Notes under the pieces: generated by a model
The model's input: the letters and a program-made list of their open reading frames with translations, nothing else
Databases searched by the model: none
What the model was told of the DNA's origin: nothing
In this document: one piece after another, positions 25,715 through 34,057 of the stretch
How positions within the stretch are numbered: the first letter of the stretch is position 1
How the letters are laid out: each line of letters starts with the position of its first letter
Program-made: the position numbers and the translations under genes
Assembly (NCBI GenBank): GCA_964453995.1
Contig: CAYVQC010000013.1
Span: forward strand, 15,230 to 79,229
Source of the DNA: SKVR01 sp964453995
GTDB taxonomy: Bacteria; Bacteroidota; Bacteroidia; Bacteroidales; UBA7960
Reading direction: 5' to 3'
Length of the DNA stretch: 64,000 nucleotides

Positions 25715-26989
25715 ATGAAAAAAATTTTTAGCCCGGTTGTATTCCTCTTAATTATTCTTCTGTTGTTGGTTGCGCCTTTAAGGGCTCAACAGGTCCAATT
25801 GTCAAACAATGCCGAAATCAGCCTGCTTACTGCTAGCCCTGGCGATGAGTTGTATTCGGTATTCGGGCACAGTGCCTTGAGGGTATATGACCCTGAAAAC
25901 AAGATTGATCTTGTTTATAATTATGGTACTTTCGATTTTGATACCCCAAATTTTTACATGAAGTTCGTCAGGGGAAAACTTCTCTATAAGCTTTCTGTAG
26001 TACCTACCGAATATTTTCTGCCTGAATACCGATTTGCCGGAAGGGCTGTTTTCGAACAGGTACTAAACCTTGATGCCAGTCAAAGACAGGACATTTATGA
26101 TTTTCTGATGGTAAACAGTCGTCCTGAAAATGCATATTATCATTATGACTTTTTTTATGACAATTGTGCTACCCGGATAAGAGATTTGGTGCATTATATT
26201 TTGGAGCCCAACTGGCCATCTAACCAGGAAATAACTGATGAATCGCTTGCTGTTATCAAGAGCAATTTGAACTACGAATATGAATACCAGCCCGTGCTAA
26301 ACACCGGGGGGCGCAGTTTTCGCGACTTGTTGCAGCCTTTTCTGTTAACCAAGACCTGGAGTGCTTTTGGCATAGACCTGGCCCTGGGACTTCCGGCCGA
26401 TAAAATTGCCACCCCGTGGCATTACATGTACCTGCCCGATGAAATGCTAATCGCTTTTGCCCTTGCCCGCCACGCCAATGGATCCCCCCTGGTATCAGAG
26501 CATCGTGTATTGCTGTCGAAAACCGTGGAGCTTTCACCATCGTTTCCCATAAACCCACAGATGGTAGCGTGGTTTGTATTTGCCATCGCTGTTCTTAGTT
26601 TTATTCATCCCAGGTTTTCAAAAATCTTTGACCGGGTGTTTTTTACCCTTCTGGGTATTACAGGTCTTGTAATCGTTTTCCTGTGGTTTTTCACCGATCA
26701 TATTTCCACCAAGGGCAATTTGAATATACTATGGGCTTTGCCCACCCACTTGTACTTTATATGGTATGCGGGCAGAACAGGCACCCGCAAAACGGTAAGC
26801 CTCTATTTTCAACTTACAACAATCCTGGGCATTCTACTCCTGGTTTTATGGCCTTGGATACCACAGGCTTATCATCCGGCATTTTTCCCTATCATTTTCA
26901 CCATGGTAGTAAAATCATTTCCATATGGCTTTGCAATGCCATCACTTTCAAGATGGTTTTCGAAAAGGAAAATGCAGCAAAAAATTTGA
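25715..26989 (+). CDS. DUF4105/Lnb-family membrane protein (putative lipoprotein N-acyltransferase)
   Basis: A 424-residue protein. A signal peptide (residues 1-25, ending LRAQ) precedes a periplasmic domain with GDELYSVFGHSALRVYD (His52) and YDFFYDNCATRIRD (Cys151), the His/Cys pair expected for an NlpC/P60-like thiol catalytic site. The C-terminus has about five membrane segments (from about 285). This is the DUF4105 family, now also named Lnb for its reported role in attaching the third acyl chain to Bacteroides lipoproteins. Assignment rests on motifs and layout; activity here is inferred. Confidence 0.78.
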   Translation: MKKIFSPVVFLLIILLLLVAPLRAQQVQLSNNAEISLLTASPGDELYSVFGHSALRVYDPENKIDLVYNYGTFDFDTPNFYMKFVRGKLLYKLSVVPTEYFLPEYRFAGRAVFEQVLNLDASQRQDIYDFLMVNSRPENAYYHYDFFYDNCATRIRDLVHYILEPNWPSNQEITDESLAVIKSNLNYEYEYQPVLNTGGRSFRDLLQPFLLTKTWSAFGIDLALGLPADKIATPWHYMYLPDEMLIAFALARHANGSPLVSEHRVLLSKTVELSPSFPINPQMVAWFVFAIAVLSFIHPRFSKIFDRVFFTLLGITGLVIVFLWFFTDHISTKGNLNILWALPTHLYFIWYAGRTGTRKTVSLYFQLTTILGILLLVLWPWIPQAYHPAFFPIIFTMVVKSFPYGFAMPSLSRWFSKRKMQQKI

Positions 26990-27052
26990 ACATTAGCGCT
27001 CAAAAGCTTGTTTAGCAGGGAGAACAGATCATCACATAAAATCCATCGCAAT

Positions 27053-27985
27053 ATGATTAAAGATCTGGTAACCGGACTACATCATATTACTGGCCTTTCG
27101 GGCAGTGCAAGGAATAATGCCAGGTTTTATACAGAAATACTGGGCCTGCGCCTTGTTAAAAAAACGGTAAACTTCGACAGTCCTGATACATGGCACCTTT
27201 ACTACGGAGATAAGACCGGCAGTGCAGGAAGTATCACTACTTTTTTTCCTTTTGTAGGCATTACAAGAGGGAAACCCGGCAATAAATCAGTAACATCAAC
27301 AATGTATTCCATTGGAATAGATTCCATTGACTTCTGGAGTAAAAGATTAAAAACCCACCAGGTAGACTTCCGGGGTCCTTTCACCCGCTTCGAAGAAGAA
27401 TACATATATTTTGAAGATTATGACGGTTTGCATATTGAGTTGATTGCCAATTCCAATGATCTGCGCACGGGATGTGTAACAGCCGGAATACCGGCAGAGC
27501 ATGCGATAAAGGGTTTATTTTCGGTGGCAATGAGTTATGCGTCAGCCGAGCCAACGCTTGATTTTATGACCAGGCACATGAGTCATTCCATAGCCTATGA
27601 ATCTGAAGAAAGGGTAAGAATCTTTTCCGGTGAAAACCAGCCCGGCAAATACGTTGATCTTCTATCGCGCCCCTCCTTGCCCAACCAGGTTCCGGGAACC
27701 GGTACCGTGCATCATACCGCATTCCTGATAAAGGATGATAAAAGTATGGAGCAAATGAGAGCACACCTCTACCGGGCGGGATTTGGGCCCTCCACAATTA
27801 TAGACAGGAAGTACTTTAAGTCTGTTTACTTCAGAGAGCCAGGCGGAGTACTTGTGGCAATTACCTCTTCAGGTCCTGGCTTTTTGATAGATGAAAGTGA
27901 GGATAACCTTGGCGAATCACTGATGCTGCCTCATTGGCTTGAAGGCAAAAGGAGTGAAATCGAGGCCTCTCTCAGTCCCTTATGA
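27053..27985 (+). CDS. VOC family ring-cleaving dioxygenase-like protein
   Basis: About 310 residues from ATG at 27053; the frame extends to a TTG at 27008, but the family begins at VTGLHHITGLSG. Two glyoxalase-fold (VOC) modules are present, each with metal-binding residues: LHHIT near residue 8, EDYDGLHIELIAN near 125, VHHTAFLIKD near 222, and a later Glu. This resembles MhqO/MhqA-type extradiol dioxygenases linked to hydroquinone resistance in other bacteria. The gene follows the DUF4105 gene by 63 bp; a functional link is not apparent. Confidence 0.8.
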   Translation: MIKDLVTGLHHITGLSGSARNNARFYTEILGLRLVKKTVNFDSPDTWHLYYGDKTGSAGSITTFFPFVGITRGKPGNKSVTSTMYSIGIDSIDFWSKRLKTHQVDFRGPFTRFEEEYIYFEDYDGLHIELIANSNDLRTGCVTAGIPAEHAIKGLFSVAMSYASAEPTLDFMTRHMSHSIAYESEERVRIFSGENQPGKYVDLLSRPSLPNQVPGTGTVHHTAFLIKDDKSMEQMRAHLYRAGFGPSTIIDRKYFKSVYFREPGGVLVAITSSGPGFLIDESEDNLGESLMLPHWLEGKRSEIEASLSPL

Positions 27986-28011
27986 TTTGTTTTTAAAACC
28001 TGTCTTCCCTG

Positions 28012-28962
28012 CTACTGCTTTGCCAACGGGTGATAATCTCCCCTAAGACCTACCGGAACAGCATTCCTTATTTCGTATGCTATTGAAATGCTCGGTCGCA
28101 CCTCATTTAAACCAAAACCATTTCCTTCCAGAATGGCTCTGTAACTATCGGTATGCAAATCGGTAAATCCACCGCTGAATTCAAATTCATCGGTATTAAG
28201 CGTAAGGCATCTGTATGTAGATTGATTGTTCTCTTTTATAGATTGCGGGAGGTCGTTTTGATCCACACTAAGGAACCATCTTACCCTGGCTTTTTTCAAC
28301 TGCAGAAACCCTGCTGCTTTGTTTGGCTGGTTGAGATGAACAATGTTTTGCTTTTCTTCGCCAAAGATCCAGGTGAGCATATCAAAAAAATGTATACCTA
28401 TATTGGTTCCTACTCCTCCTGATTTTTCGGTTTTTCCCTTCCATGAATAGAAATACCAGGAGCCTCTCGATGTAATGTAGGTGAGGTCGATGTCATACAC
28501 TGTTTCTGGGGGATCATTGTCAATCCTCTCTTTAAGTCCTATTACGGCCGGATGATGTCTTAACTGGAGGATATTGAATATTCTTTTCCCTGTTTCCTGC
28601 TCTATTTGTGCAAGTGCGTCAACATTCCAGGGATTAAGCACCAGCGGCTTTTCACAAATGGCATCAGCCTGGTTACGCAATGACATCCTGATGTGAGAGT
28701 CATGCAAATAATTGGGCGAGCAAATGCTCACATAATCCATGGCAACCTCTCCTTTTTTCCGCAGCTTATCCATATGCCTGTCAAAACGCTCAGGTTCAGT
28801 AAAAAAATCGGCAGCAGGAAAAAAGCTGTCAATGATACCCACACTATCGAAGGGATCAAGGGCAGCAATAAGGTTATTGCCTGTTTCTTTAATTGCTTTC
28901 ATGTGCCGGGGAGCAATATATCCGGCGGCTCCTATTAAACCAAATTGCAAAGGACTTTTCAT
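28012..28962 (-). CDS. Gfo/Idh/MocA oxidoreductase, WlbA/WbpB-like
   Basis: A 316-residue NAD-dependent dehydrogenase. The N-terminal Rossmann motif is GLIGAAGYIAPRHMKAI; CEKPLV holds the catalytic EKP; then YNILQLRHHP-like sequence NILQLRHHPAVI and TNIGIHFFDMLTWIFG. These blocks match WlbA/WbpB, which oxidise C3 of UDP-GlcNAcA on the way to 2,3-diacetamido-uronic acid sugars. The partner aminotransferase and acetyltransferase genes are not in the window, so the exact substrate is inferred. It is divergent from upxY. Confidence 0.85.
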   Translation of the reverse strand: MKSPLQFGLIGAAGYIAPRHMKAIKETGNNLIAALDPFDSVGIIDSFFPAADFFTEPERFDRHMDKLRKKGEVAMDYVSICSPNYLHDSHIRMSLRNQADAICEKPLVLNPWNVDALAQIEQETGKRIFNILQLRHHPAVIGLKERIDNDPPETVYDIDLTYITSRGSWYFYSWKGKTEKSGGVGTNIGIHFFDMLTWIFGEEKQNIVHLNQPNKAAGFLQLKKARVRWFLSVDQNDLPQSIKENNQSTYRCLTLNTDEFEFSGGFTDLHTDSYRAILEGNGFGLNEVRPSISIAYEIRNAVPVGLRGDYHPLAKQ

Positions 28963-29115
28963 GGTTTTAGAAATAAGGGTCTATGAAATATTAGTTTTTT
29001 GTTTTTTACAACGTCCGGCCGGATAGATTTCTGGCTGCTTTCCCAAACCGCCTGTTTGATCTGATCCCTTAGGAATATCTTGCTGAAAATCATTATGTGC
29101 TTAAGCACAGGGCCG

Positions 29116-29150
29116 CAAAAGTACAAATTTACACCAAGATTTATCACAAA
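29116..29150 (-). promoter_or_regulatory. candidate promoter of the WlbA-like gene
   Basis: Minus strand TACTTTTG at 29116-29123 with TTTG at 29147-29150, a 23-bp spacer, slightly longer than the 19-20 bp of the better promoters here. The transcript leader would be about 150 nt. Confidence 0.45.
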
Positions 29151-29253
29151 ACCAATATCTTTGCAGGTTTAAAAACCAGATATGTCAGGAGTCTGACAAA
29201 TTAACTTTACATTACGGATGAAAATTCGATTAGTATATCTAAATTATTTCTTA

Positions 29254-29261
29254 TACTTTTG
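29254..29261 (+). promoter_or_regulatory. candidate -7 promoter element of upxY
   Basis: TACTTTTG lies 17 bp before the ATG at 29279, so the mRNA would have a very short leader. TTAG at 29230-29233 is a one-mismatch -33 element at a 20-bp spacer. A second TAnnTTTG at 29156-29163 would give a leader of about 110 nt. Confidence 0.45.
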
Positions 29262-29278
29262 CAATTGACATTAAATTC

Positions 29279-29776
29279 ATGAGCAAGCGAAAGTGGGTAG
29301 CAGCATATACACGTCCCCGATATGAAAAAAAAGTTGACAAAGCGCTGAAGGAGAAGGATATTCCCTGTTATCTGCCCTTAATCAAAACATTACGCCAGTG
29401 GAGTGACAGAAAAAAGTGGGTAGAAATGCCTTTGTTCAGCTCCTATATTTTTGTAAATGCTTTGGAATCGGATTATCTTGAAGTATTGAAGATTCCCGGC
29501 GTTATTCGTATCGTTCGATTTGAAGGGAAAGTTATTGAAATCCCTGAAAAAGAAATAGAAAATATCAAATGGATTTTGTCTACTGACATACAAACAGAAC
29601 CTTTTGAAGAGCAAATTCCTACTGGAAGTAAAGTAATGATCACCAAAGGTCCACTCAATGGGCTTATGGCAGAGATGGTCCACTACAATAATAAAAACCG
29701 GATCATTATTCGAATAGAGCAACTGGAAAGATCATTAGAGATTCAGATACCCCGCAGCCATGTTAAACTGATTTAA
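29279..29776 (+). CDS. UpxY-family transcription antiterminator (NusG paralogue)
   Basis: A 165-residue protein. The NGN domain opens with KWVAAYTRPRYEKKVDKAL and has the family's LFSSYIFVNA strand near residue 53. The C-terminal KOW domain contains GSKVMITKGPLNGLMAEMV. UpxY proteins travel with RNA polymerase on their own polysaccharide operon and prevent early termination in its long leader. Here it precedes a sugar transferase by 162 bp, so it probably governs glycan genes, but this locus has only one further glycan gene on the same strand. Confidence 0.88.
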   Translation: MSKRKWVAAYTRPRYEKKVDKALKEKDIPCYLPLIKTLRQWSDRKKWVEMPLFSSYIFVNALESDYLEVLKIPGVIRIVRFEGKVIEIPEKEIENIKWILSTDIQTEPFEEQIPTGSKVMITKGPLNGLMAEMVHYNNKNRIIIRIEQLERSLEIQIPRSHVKLI

Positions 29777-29938
29777 GTACGATGAAAAACGTATGGGTTG
29801 TCAAAAAAAATACGTGAAACGCTTAATGGTTTTCTCGGGGTTAATTGATATTTTTGGCGAATACCTGAATTGTTAGTTCTTTTTAAAGGAAATAGTTTTA
29901 GTACCCTTTCCAGAGAGTCTTAAGCTAATGGATGAAAA

Positions 29939-31087
29939 GTGAATTACAGGATGAAGGAAAAAACAGAGCCGGCTATGACAGATAAGTTACTATTGCAACA
30001 AAAAAAGTATTCGCTACAAATTAAAGTAAATGGCTCTGGTTATTTAAGCCATCTTGAAAATAAAATCATTAACGAGGCCGGCACCCAGGTATTACAACTT
30101 ATTTCCTCCTATGTAAATGTAAACCATCCCAATACGCAGGTTTTCAGTACATCCACTGCTTTCAATATTGAAAAGTTTGAAAAGAAAAGCATTTCTTCTG
30201 TTGTCAACCTGAAACGAATCAATGACTTAAGAAGAATCAACAAGTTCTTTGAAGCCATCAATGAAAATATTGCCTACGGAACCATATTCATTGGATGTGC
30301 CGAGACCCTTGAGCTAAGAAAAAAAAGACTGTTAGATAAGTTTCCCGGGCTTGTAAATCGTCTTTATCTGGCCGGAGATTATATTTTTAAGCGCGTTTTT
30401 CCGAAATTACCCATTACCAAACAAGCCTATTTTGCCCTTACCGGGGGAAGAAATCGAATAATCAGCCGAGCAGAAACACTGGGCAGACTCTATTCATGCG
30501 GCTTTGAAGTGCTGCATGAAGAAACCCACGGATATTTATTCTATTTTGTTGCCCGTAAGATCAATCCCCCGGCCTATGACAGCTCACCCTCTTATGGGCC
30601 TGTGTTTGCAATGGAGAGAACAGGTAAAAATGGTAAAAAAATAAGGGTTTATAAATTTCGTACCATGTACCCCTTTTCTGAATATCTTCAGCATTATGTG
30701 TACCAAAAAAATAAGCTGGATAATGGGGGAAAGTTTCGTGACGATTTCAGGATTACTGCTTTTGGTAAGTTCATGCGAAAGTTCTGGATCGATGAATTAC
30801 CTATGCTTATCAACTTTTTCAAAATGGAACTAAAACTTGTGGGCGTAAGACCCCTGAGCCAACAATATCAAAGTCTCTATCCTGAAGACCTTCTTAAGCT
30901 CAGGAGCAATTTTAAACCCGGGCTTGTACCTCCCTACTATGCCGATCTTCCGCAAAGCTTTGAAGAAATTCTGGAATCTGAAAAAAGATACCTCGAATCG
31001 TACCGGAAAAGTCCCATTTTAACCGATGTACGGTATTTCATCAGGGCATTTGTAAATATTGTTTTTCGTAATGCCCGAAGCAAATAA
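29939..31087 (+). CDS. sugar transferase with an N-terminal methyltransferase-like domain instead of the membrane anchor
   Basis: 382 residues from a GTG (29939); ATG at 29951 is an alternative. The C-terminal part (about 215-340) carries the polyisoprenyl-phosphate hexose-1-phosphate transferase motifs: ERTGKNGKKIRVYKFRTM (KFRTM 239-243), DELP (285-288) and GVRP (302-305). The reentrant membrane helix that normally precedes them is not visible. Instead, residues 85-207 look like the second half of a class I methyltransferase (VVNLKRINDLRRINKFFEAI, GTIFIGCAET, GFEVLHEETHGYLFYFVARK) without a visible SAM glycine motif. Membrane attachment and activity are therefore uncertain. The position after upxY suggests initiation of a surface glycan. 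Confidence 0.7.
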   Translation: MNYRMKEKTEPAMTDKLLLQQKKYSLQIKVNGSGYLSHLENKIINEAGTQVLQLISSYVNVNHPNTQVFSTSTAFNIEKFEKKSISSVVNLKRINDLRRINKFFEAINENIAYGTIFIGCAETLELRKKRLLDKFPGLVNRLYLAGDYIFKRVFPKLPITKQAYFALTGGRNRIISRAETLGRLYSCGFEVLHEETHGYLFYFVARKINPPAYDSSPSYGPVFAMERTGKNGKKIRVYKFRTMYPFSEYLQHYVYQKNKLDNGGKFRDDFRITAFGKFMRKFWIDELPMLINFFKMELKLVGVRPLSQQYQSLYPEDLLKLRSNFKPGLVPPYYADLPQSFEEILESEKRYLESYRKSPILTDVRYFIRAFVNIVFRNARSK

Positions 31088-31115
31088 ATCCGTTATCATA
31101 TTCTACCGGGATCGA

Positions 31116-31874
31116 TTATAGATCGGGGAAAAAGAGGAGTTTTGTTCCCGCCAGGATGATAACAGCAATAAGAATGTATCTCACAAATGAGCTGCCCCAT
31201 GAAACTGCGTATTTGCTTGCAAAATAGGCACCTGTAGCATTTCCTGCTGCAAGAAAAAAACCGGCAGCAATGTCTATCTGTCCTTTAATAACAAATACGG
31301 CAAGGGCAAAAGGGGTAAAAATAAGATTGATAAAAACTTTTAAAGCATTAGCCCTCACCAGATCGTATCCAGAGCTTAATACCAGTGCACTTAAAAGGAA
31401 AATGCCCACCCCAGCCTGGATAAAGCCACCATAAGCACCTATAAAAAAGAAAATGATAAACTGCAGCGCTTCATGGGTATGAATTTCGCCATGTGCTGCT
31501 CCTTTAAGCCATCGTGAGGGTTTCATGTAAAGGGGAATCAGCATGATGATCAAAACTACCCCTACTGTAATTTCTACAGCACGTTCATTCAATTCCAGAA
31601 CAATAAATGCTCCGGCTATTGAGCCAAGAATGCTGGGTGCAGCAACCTTTATTCCCATCTTAACATCGAGAACATTTTGCTTTTTAAAGTTCCACGTGCT
31701 CACAATATTCTGGAAAAGAATACCGATACGATTGGTACCATTGGCCACATTGGGGGGTAAACCAATAAACATGAGAATAGGTAGACTGATCAGGGATCCG
31801 CTGCCGGCAAGAGTATTGATCACCCCACAAACTATTCCGGTTACAAATACCAATACAATATTTTCCCAGGACAT
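31116..31874 (-). CDS. TauE/SafE family permease
   Basis: About 252 residues from ATG at 31874 (MSWENIVLVF). The longer frame to 31958 adds a non-hydrophobic leader. Eight hydrophobic segments are seen, and the two family repeats carry GVINTLAGSGSLISLPIL near residue 15 and GAYGGFIQAGVGIFLLSAL near 145. Members move sulfite, sulfoacetate or other organosulfur anions across the inner membrane; the substrate here is unknown. It lies downstream of the flippase-like gene on the same strand. Confidence 0.82.
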   Translation of the reverse strand: MSWENIVLVFVTGIVCGVINTLAGSGSLISLPILMFIGLPPNVANGTNRIGILFQNIVSTWNFKKQNVLDVKMGIKVAAPSILGSIAGAFIVLELNERAVEITVGVVLIIMLIPLYMKPSRWLKGAAHGEIHTHEALQFIIFFFIGAYGGFIQAGVGIFLLSALVLSSGYDLVRANALKVFINLIFTPFALAVFVIKGQIDIAAGFFLAAGNATGAYFASKYAVSWGSSFVRYILIAVIILAGTKLLFFPDL

Positions 31875-31975
31875 ATTACAGAGTTGTGGAGGCAAAAATA
31901 GTCCTTTTCGAAGAAACTGCCGGAGAGGGCACAGAGAAAATTGCAGTGGTACGGGCACAAGCAGTTACCGTGGGC

Positions 31976-33028
31976 TTAGCCTTTCTTTACGTAGACCCTC
32001 CTTAACCAATGCGGCAAAATGATAACACCAATAAAAAGATAAGGATAATAACTGATGAGCCTCCACATTAACCCCAGGGCGGCGGTTAACCCTGGCGGGA
32101 TAAACTCTCCCAGGAACCCTGAGAAAACAAACTCTGCAATACCACTTCCCCCCGGTGTGGGGCTAATAAGAAGAATTACCCACATAACAAGCTGGCGTGC
32201 ATATATCAACAATTGATCCCCACCCGAAACAAATGCCATGATAAGAAAATTTACTACCAGGAATCTACCCGACCATGACACAAAAGTACCAGCAAAAGCT
32301 TTGATCCAAAAGATCATCGGTTTTCCTTTCATTTCGCGTGAAGTGATGATAATTTCGTTTCCTGTTTCGGCAGCTTTTGCTCTCCAGCGTCTCAAAAACG
32401 GGATTTTAAATATTGTAAGCAGTAAAAGCTTAAATCCCCTTGGATTAATAAATACTCCGTAAATGATGATCGTTGTGAGCACGAGGATAAATCCGTATCC
32501 CAACACAAAAATACCCTGTGTTCCAAAACGGGTGTTGAGAAAAACATACTCTCCACCTGTTGTAAATAAATATTGCGTACCTACCAATATGATTACCAGT
32601 GGTACCATGAGAATATAAAACAATTCATCCAGAAAAGCAGTAATAAGTACAATGGCTGTTGTGCGCCCCATGCTTATTCCCTCCTTATTCACAATATACA
32701 ACGCAATGGCCGATCCTCCAATAACTGATGGTGTAATAGCACTTGCAAACTCCCATAGCATAATTACATCAAAGCTTCGTCTCCAACTCAGTTGCCCGTC
32801 AGTAAGTACACGAATCCTATACATATATCCCAGATCTCGCAATACCATCATCAATAAGGCCATGAAAAGGAAAAAGAAAGTTTGCCCTGCCCAGTTAACA
32901 TTGGCAAATGCTTCGCGGTCGAAATTCCTGATCAGCAAAACAGTAGCCACTCCCAAGCCGAGTACGATGGGAATAATAATACGCCGAAACCGGAAATAAG
33001 ATAGAATTTTTTTATGCTGCTTGTCCAT
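31976..33028 (-). CDS. lysylphosphatidylglycerol synthase TM-region/flippase-like protein
   Basis: A 350-residue membrane protein with about eight hydrophobic segments. Typical blocks are MLWEFASAITPSVIGGSAIA near residue 95, where the SVIGG loop is conserved, and LISPTPGGSGIAEFVFSGFL near 285. This is the UPF0104/AglD-type domain found alone or fused to MprF; stand-alone members are proposed lipid or glycolipid flippases. No aminoacyl transferase domain is present. A TAATTTTG element at 33087-33094 (minus) may be its promoter. Confidence 0.8.
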   Translation of the reverse strand: MDKQHKKILSYFRFRRIIIPIVLGLGVATVLLIRNFDREAFANVNWAGQTFFFLFMALLMMVLRDLGYMYRIRVLTDGQLSWRRSFDVIMLWEFASAITPSVIGGSAIALYIVNKEGISMGRTTAIVLITAFLDELFYILMVPLVIILVGTQYLFTTGGEYVFLNTRFGTQGIFVLGYGFILVLTTIIIYGVFINPRGFKLLLLTIFKIPFLRRWRAKAAETGNEIIITSREMKGKPMIFWIKAFAGTFVSWSGRFLVVNFLIMAFVSGGDQLLIYARQLVMWVILLISPTPGGSGIAEFVFSGFLGEFIPPGLTAALGLMWRLISYYPYLFIGVIILPHWLRRVYVKKG

Positions 33029-33411
33029 ATTGTTTATGAGGATAATCTTAAAATTGACTTTGGGAGGTTCTTTTTCAATGCAACCGCAAAATTATGATTA
33101 ACACCAAACAATAAAAAATCTGCAGATCACTTTACCAAAACCATTTTAAAACATTTGAAAATATGCACAATAAACTACCTTTAGCACAAATTGTTGGATA
33201 GATATAAAATAATGTACAGAGCATTGGTTTTGTCCGCGGCTTCGCATGTTTTTTTCCGATAAGCGCCATAATGTCTTTTTTTTGGAAAAAAACAAATATG
33301 ATTACGCCATTTTGTCATCTAAAATACCCCTTGGGACACTTCCTGGGTAATGGAATACCATTTGATAACCAAAACCAAATTCAATCATTCAAACTAAAGG
33401 AGATCTAAATT
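33029..33411. other. 383-bp divergent intergenic region before hsp20
   Basis: AT-rich, no coding frame. It has a -7 candidate for the minus-strand gene (TAATTTTG, 33087-33094) and, just before hsp20, a strong ribosome binding site AAAGGAG at 33397-33403. I see no recognisable heat-shock operator. Confidence 0.5.
33397..33403 (+). promoter_or_regulatory. strong Shine-Dalgarno sequence of hsp20
   Basis: AAAGGAG lies 8 bp before the ATG at 33412. Most genes in this window lack such a site, so its presence suggests hsp20 is translated unusually well. Confidence 0.65.
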
Positions 33412-33807
33412 ATGACAATTATCAAATGGAAAATGCACCCTGAAGCTACCAGGTATAACAGCGCATCCTCAAACCACGCAGCCACCAACATCAGAAAATA
33501 TGATGACCATTATCGTATAGATATGGCTGCTCCGGGAAGAAACAAGGAAGATTTCAGTATCAATCTTGAAAAAGACATCTTAACCATTGCTTTCAACAAA
33601 AAAGAAACAGAAGCAGCGGTAAATGAAAACGAGCGTTACCTTCGTTTAGAATTTGAAACCGGCAATTTTTCCAGGCAATTTACCCTTCCCGAAACCATCG
33701 ACAAAGAAAAGATTTCGGCGAAATACGAGGATGGAATATTAAGCATTCACATTCCCATAAACAAGGAAAATGCCTCGGCTTCTATCAGAAACATCAATGT
33801 AAACTGA
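33412..33807 (+). CDS. Hsp20/alpha-crystallin small heat shock protein
   Basis: 131 residues. The alpha-crystallin domain (about 28-120) includes HYRIDMAAPGRNKEDFSINL, GNFSRQFTLPETIDKEKISA and KYEDGILSIHIP, which ends the domain before a short tail. The family holds unfolding proteins in a refoldable state in the cytoplasm. A C-terminal IXI motif is not obvious. It is a stand-alone gene, followed 22 bp later by a MITE-like inverted repeat. Confidence 0.92.
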   Translation: MTIIKWKMHPEATRYNSASSNHAATNIRKYDDHYRIDMAAPGRNKEDFSINLEKDILTIAFNKKETEAAVNENERYLRLEFETGNFSRQFTLPETIDKEKISAKYEDGILSIHIPINKENASASIRNINVN

Positions 33808-33829
33808 TATCCTTGTAAAATCAAAAAGT

Positions 33830-33955
33830 AAGAGAGGCTGTCTCATAAGTGTTCTGGTCTTCGGGCAATCGAAACTACTGCTGAATTTCAGCAAGTTAAT
33901 TGCTTCGACAAAAAATGTGTCCAGATTAAACCCTGCTTATGAGATAGCCTCTCTT
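33830..33955. mobile_element. MITE-like element or IS remnant
   Basis: Two 20-bp terminal inverted repeats (33830-33849 and 33936-33955) match at 19 of 20 positions; each contains GAGGCTGTCTCATAAG or a one-base variant, similar to ends of several IS families (for example IS1182-type GAGGCTGTC). The 126-bp unit has no coding frame, and the centre contains a smaller hairpin (GCTGAA/TTCAGC near 33881). No target duplication is clear. In RNA it would also form a long stem after hsp20. Confidence 0.55.
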
Positions 33956-34012
33956 TTATTCAAATCGCTTTCGAATTGTCATAAGCCGGGCCGTTTATTC
34001 ATAGTAAGTTTG

Positions 34013-34020
34013 TATTTTTG
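34013..34020 (+). promoter_or_regulatory. candidate -7 promoter element of ptb-buk
   Basis: TATTTTTG is a perfect TAnnTTTG, 38 bp before the ptb ATG. The -33 element is not clear. Confidence 0.4.
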
Positions 34021-34057
34021 CCGGTGAAAATTCTAATCACCCTCAAAACACAAAAAA

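Larger units (their letters stand above)
28963..29278. other. 316-bp divergent intergenic region between the WlbA-like gene and upxY
   Basis: It contains -7 candidates on both strands: minus TACTTTTG at 29116-29123, and plus TATCTTTG at 29156-29163 and TACTTTTG at 29254-29261. No coding frame or strong hairpin is supported. Confidence 0.5.

Noticed and set aside
33830..33955. CRISPR-like or phage repeat explanation for the inverted repeats
   Set aside because: Only two copies, in inverted rather than direct orientation, with no spacers or cas genes anywhere in the window.
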